Below, one piece after another: positions 15,788 to 16,300 of a stretch of DNA of 16,300 nt. Each line of letters starts with the position of its first letter. The first letter of the stretch is position 1. Both the position numbers and the translations under genes were made by a program. The notes under the pieces are model-generated. The model ran no database searches. It was not told the origin of the DNA and saw nothing but the letters and a program-made list of their open reading frames with translations. The stretch covers positions 1 to 16,300 of the forward strand of contig DCIB01000010.1 in NCBI GenBank assembly GCA_002315915.1, read 5' to 3'. The stretch comes from Caryophanales bacterium UBA1737. GTDB lineage: Bacteria; Bacillota_I; Bacilli_A; ML615J-28; CAG-313.

Positions 15788-15818
15788 AAAAAGTCCCCTA
15801 CCGATGAAGATAGAGGAC
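15788..15818 (-). terminator. Intrinsic terminator between the antitoxin RNA and the toxin gene
   Basis: On the minus strand GTCCTCTAT and GTAGGGGAC form a 9-bp stem (two G-U pairs) with an 8-base loop, followed by TTTTT (15792-15788). It lies after the second repeat and ends just before the toxin's GAGGAG. Type III systems use such a leaky terminator to make far more antitoxin RNA than toxin mRNA. Confidence 0.9.
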
Positions 15819-15823
15819 AAAAC

Positions 15824-15913
15824 TTTCAACCCAACCATTTTTTATTCGCATATTGGTCAGCGAAATACTTTCAACCCAACCTTTTATACCCCGCATATCG
15901 GTCAGCGGCACAC
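15824..15913 (-). ncRNA. Type III antitoxin RNA: two tandem 45-nt repeats (CptI-like)
   Basis: On the minus strand there are two directly adjacent 45-base repeats, 15913-15869 and 15868-15824. Both contain CGCTGACC, ATATGCG and the identical 3' end GGTTGGGTTGAAA. A third partial unit (GTTTT) follows and leads into the terminator. Each repeat can form a short stem around the loop TGACCRATAT (CCGC/GCGG in the first, TCGC/GCGA in the second). The loop bases GACC can pair with the downstream GGTT to make an H-type pseudoknot. ToxI/CptI antitoxins have this organisation: tandem pseudoknotted repeats that are cut apart by the toxin and bind it. The repeat boundary GAAAG is the likely cleavage neighbourhood. 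Confidence 0.88.
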
Positions 15914-15917
15914 TTAA

Positions 15918-15935
15918 TATAGAATTTCTTCTATA
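15918..15935 (-). other. Hairpin with GAAA tetraloop at the 5' end of the antitoxin transcript
   Basis: On the minus strand TATAGAA and TTCTATA form a perfect 7-bp stem closed by a GAAA tetraloop. It starts where transcription is expected to begin (about 15934) and ends 4 bases before the first repeat. It may protect the RNA 5' end or, as a DNA palindrome, serve as an operator. Both roles are inferences. Confidence 0.5.
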
Positions 15936-15940
15936 ATCAT

Positions 15941-15969
15941 ATTATATTTTATAATATTTAAAAAATCAA
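15941..15969 (-). promoter_or_regulatory. Promoter of the type III toxin-antitoxin operon
   Basis: On the minus strand TTGATT (15969-15964) and a perfect TATAAT (15946-15941) are separated by exactly 17 bases. Transcription would start near 15934, some 20 bases before the first antitoxin repeat. Confidence 0.82.
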
Positions 15970-15972
15970 CAC

Positions 15973-15998
15973 TTTAAATTAATTTATATTAATTTAAA
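15973..15998. repeat. AT-only perfect inverted repeat
   Basis: TTTAAATTAAT and ATTAATTTAAA form an 11-bp perfect inverted repeat around a 4-base loop. It spans the stop codon of the right-edge gene and ends next to the -35 box of the toxin-antitoxin promoter. With no GC pairs, and with the following T-run seven bases away, it would be a weak terminator at best. Confidence 0.45.
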
Positions 15999-16300
15999 TA
16001 TGCTGCTAATATTTGTTTATATCCATTTCTAAATGCATTTCTATTTTCTAATGTATCTACAGTTCCTTGTTCTAATAAATAATGGCTAGCAGAAAAAGTA
16101 ACTAATTTTTCTGCAACTCTAGACGCATTTTTAATTTGACGTTCTACTCTTACTGCATCTGATACATATAAATGAGCACTTTCATCTGGTGTAATAAACA
16201 ATTCGCAGTTTACCCAATATTTAATACCTTTATTTTGTTCATCAATAGCTTTTTTCATAGCATCTAGATAATTATATATTTTCTTAAAAGAAATATCATC
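15989..16300 (-). CDS. C-terminal part of a larger protein, possibly a DUF4434-type glycoside-hydrolase-like protein (partial)
   Basis: The reading frame stays open from the stop at 15991-15989 to the window edge at 16300. The ATG at 16258 is therefore only an internal methionine, and the true start lies outside. The visible ~103 residues include KYWVNCELFITPDES, RVERQIKNASRVAEKLVTFS and a final helix. A Trp/Asn/Glu-type strand followed by an Arg-initiated helix and a 'kl.tFs..hYl' strand resembles the end of the barrel in DUF4434 proteins, which are thought to be glycosidases. I recall this pattern rather than having searched for it, so the family call is tentative. It would fit the carbohydrate theme of the window. 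Confidence 0.6.
   Translation of the reverse strand, partial: DDISFKKIYNYLDAMKKAIDEQNKGIKYWVNCELFITPDESAHLYVSDAVRVERQIKNASRVAEKLVTFSASHYLLEQGTVDTLENRNAFRNGYKQILAAYLN

Noticed and set aside
15824..15913. The 45-nt repeats with GTTGAAAG ends could be a small CRISPR array.
   Set aside because: The units are directly adjacent and similar along most of their length, with no unique spacers. They show structured covariation, have a promoter and terminator, and are followed by a ToxN-like gene. No cas genes are present.
1..16300. Possible Mycoplasma/Spiroplasma-type code (UGA = Trp), given the high AT content and Mollicutes-like 16S start.
   Set aside because: All major genes are full length under the standard code, and conserved Trp positions (for example HGGGW and NTW/GWN motifs) are encoded by TGG.

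Overview
The window looks like a chromosomal segment of a very AT-rich, low-GC Gram-positive bacterium (Bacillota). The left edge holds the first ~65 bases of a 16S rRNA gene on the minus strand, with a Bacillus-type rRNA leader (boxA-like TGATCTTTGAAAACT). The 16S start (GGATTAACGCTGGCGGCATG on its own strand) resembles Erysipelotrichia/RF39-like gut Bacilli, but 65 bases do not fix the lineage. Standard code fits: TGG is used for Trp and the stops I checked are TAA. All genes except one (a MATE transporter) lie on the minus strand, co-directional with the rRNA operon.

Layout, left to right. (1) 1-176: 16S 5' end, leader and a strong rrn promoter. (2) 192-1501: a cation exchanger of the CaCA family, ended by a terminator and preceded by a yybP-ykoY-type (Mn2+) riboswitch with its own promoter and an intrinsic terminator. 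(3) 1512-4080: a phosphoglucomutase/phosphomannomutase and a ROK sugar kinase, overlapping by 8 bp. (4) 4151-9920: a tight four-gene carbohydrate operon read right to left: GH35-like glycosidase, MFS permease, clan GH-D (alpha-galactosidase-like) glycosidase, HGGGW/GDSAG esterase, closed by a hairpin that overlaps the last stop codon. (5) 10017-11480: a second MFS permease, paralogous to the one inside the operon, with its own terminator. (6) 11626-12969: the plus-strand MATE transporter, with a bidirectional terminator between it and (7) 13005-15233: a type-B carboxylesterase followed by a DMT/EamA-like transporter. (8) 15303-15946: a type III toxin-antitoxin system, with a promoter, two 45-nt tandem RNA repeats, a terminator and a ToxN/AbiQ-superfamily toxin of CptN type. 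(9) 15989-16300: the C-terminal part of a larger protein cut by the window edge.

Regions 3-7 can be read as one intracellular glycan-use neighbourhood. None of the hydrolases has a signal peptide, so the MFS permeases probably import short, possibly acylated oligosaccharides. These would be deacylated by the esterases, cut by the two glycosidases, and the sugar phosphorylated by the ROK kinase and interconverted by the mutase. The substrate cannot be read from the sequence.

The most interesting elements are the type III toxin-antitoxin locus, whose two repeats differ by a compensatory base-pair change in a putative pseudoknot, and the Mn2+-type riboswitch in front of a CaCA exchanger, which points to a manganese (or mixed Ca/Mn) exporter.
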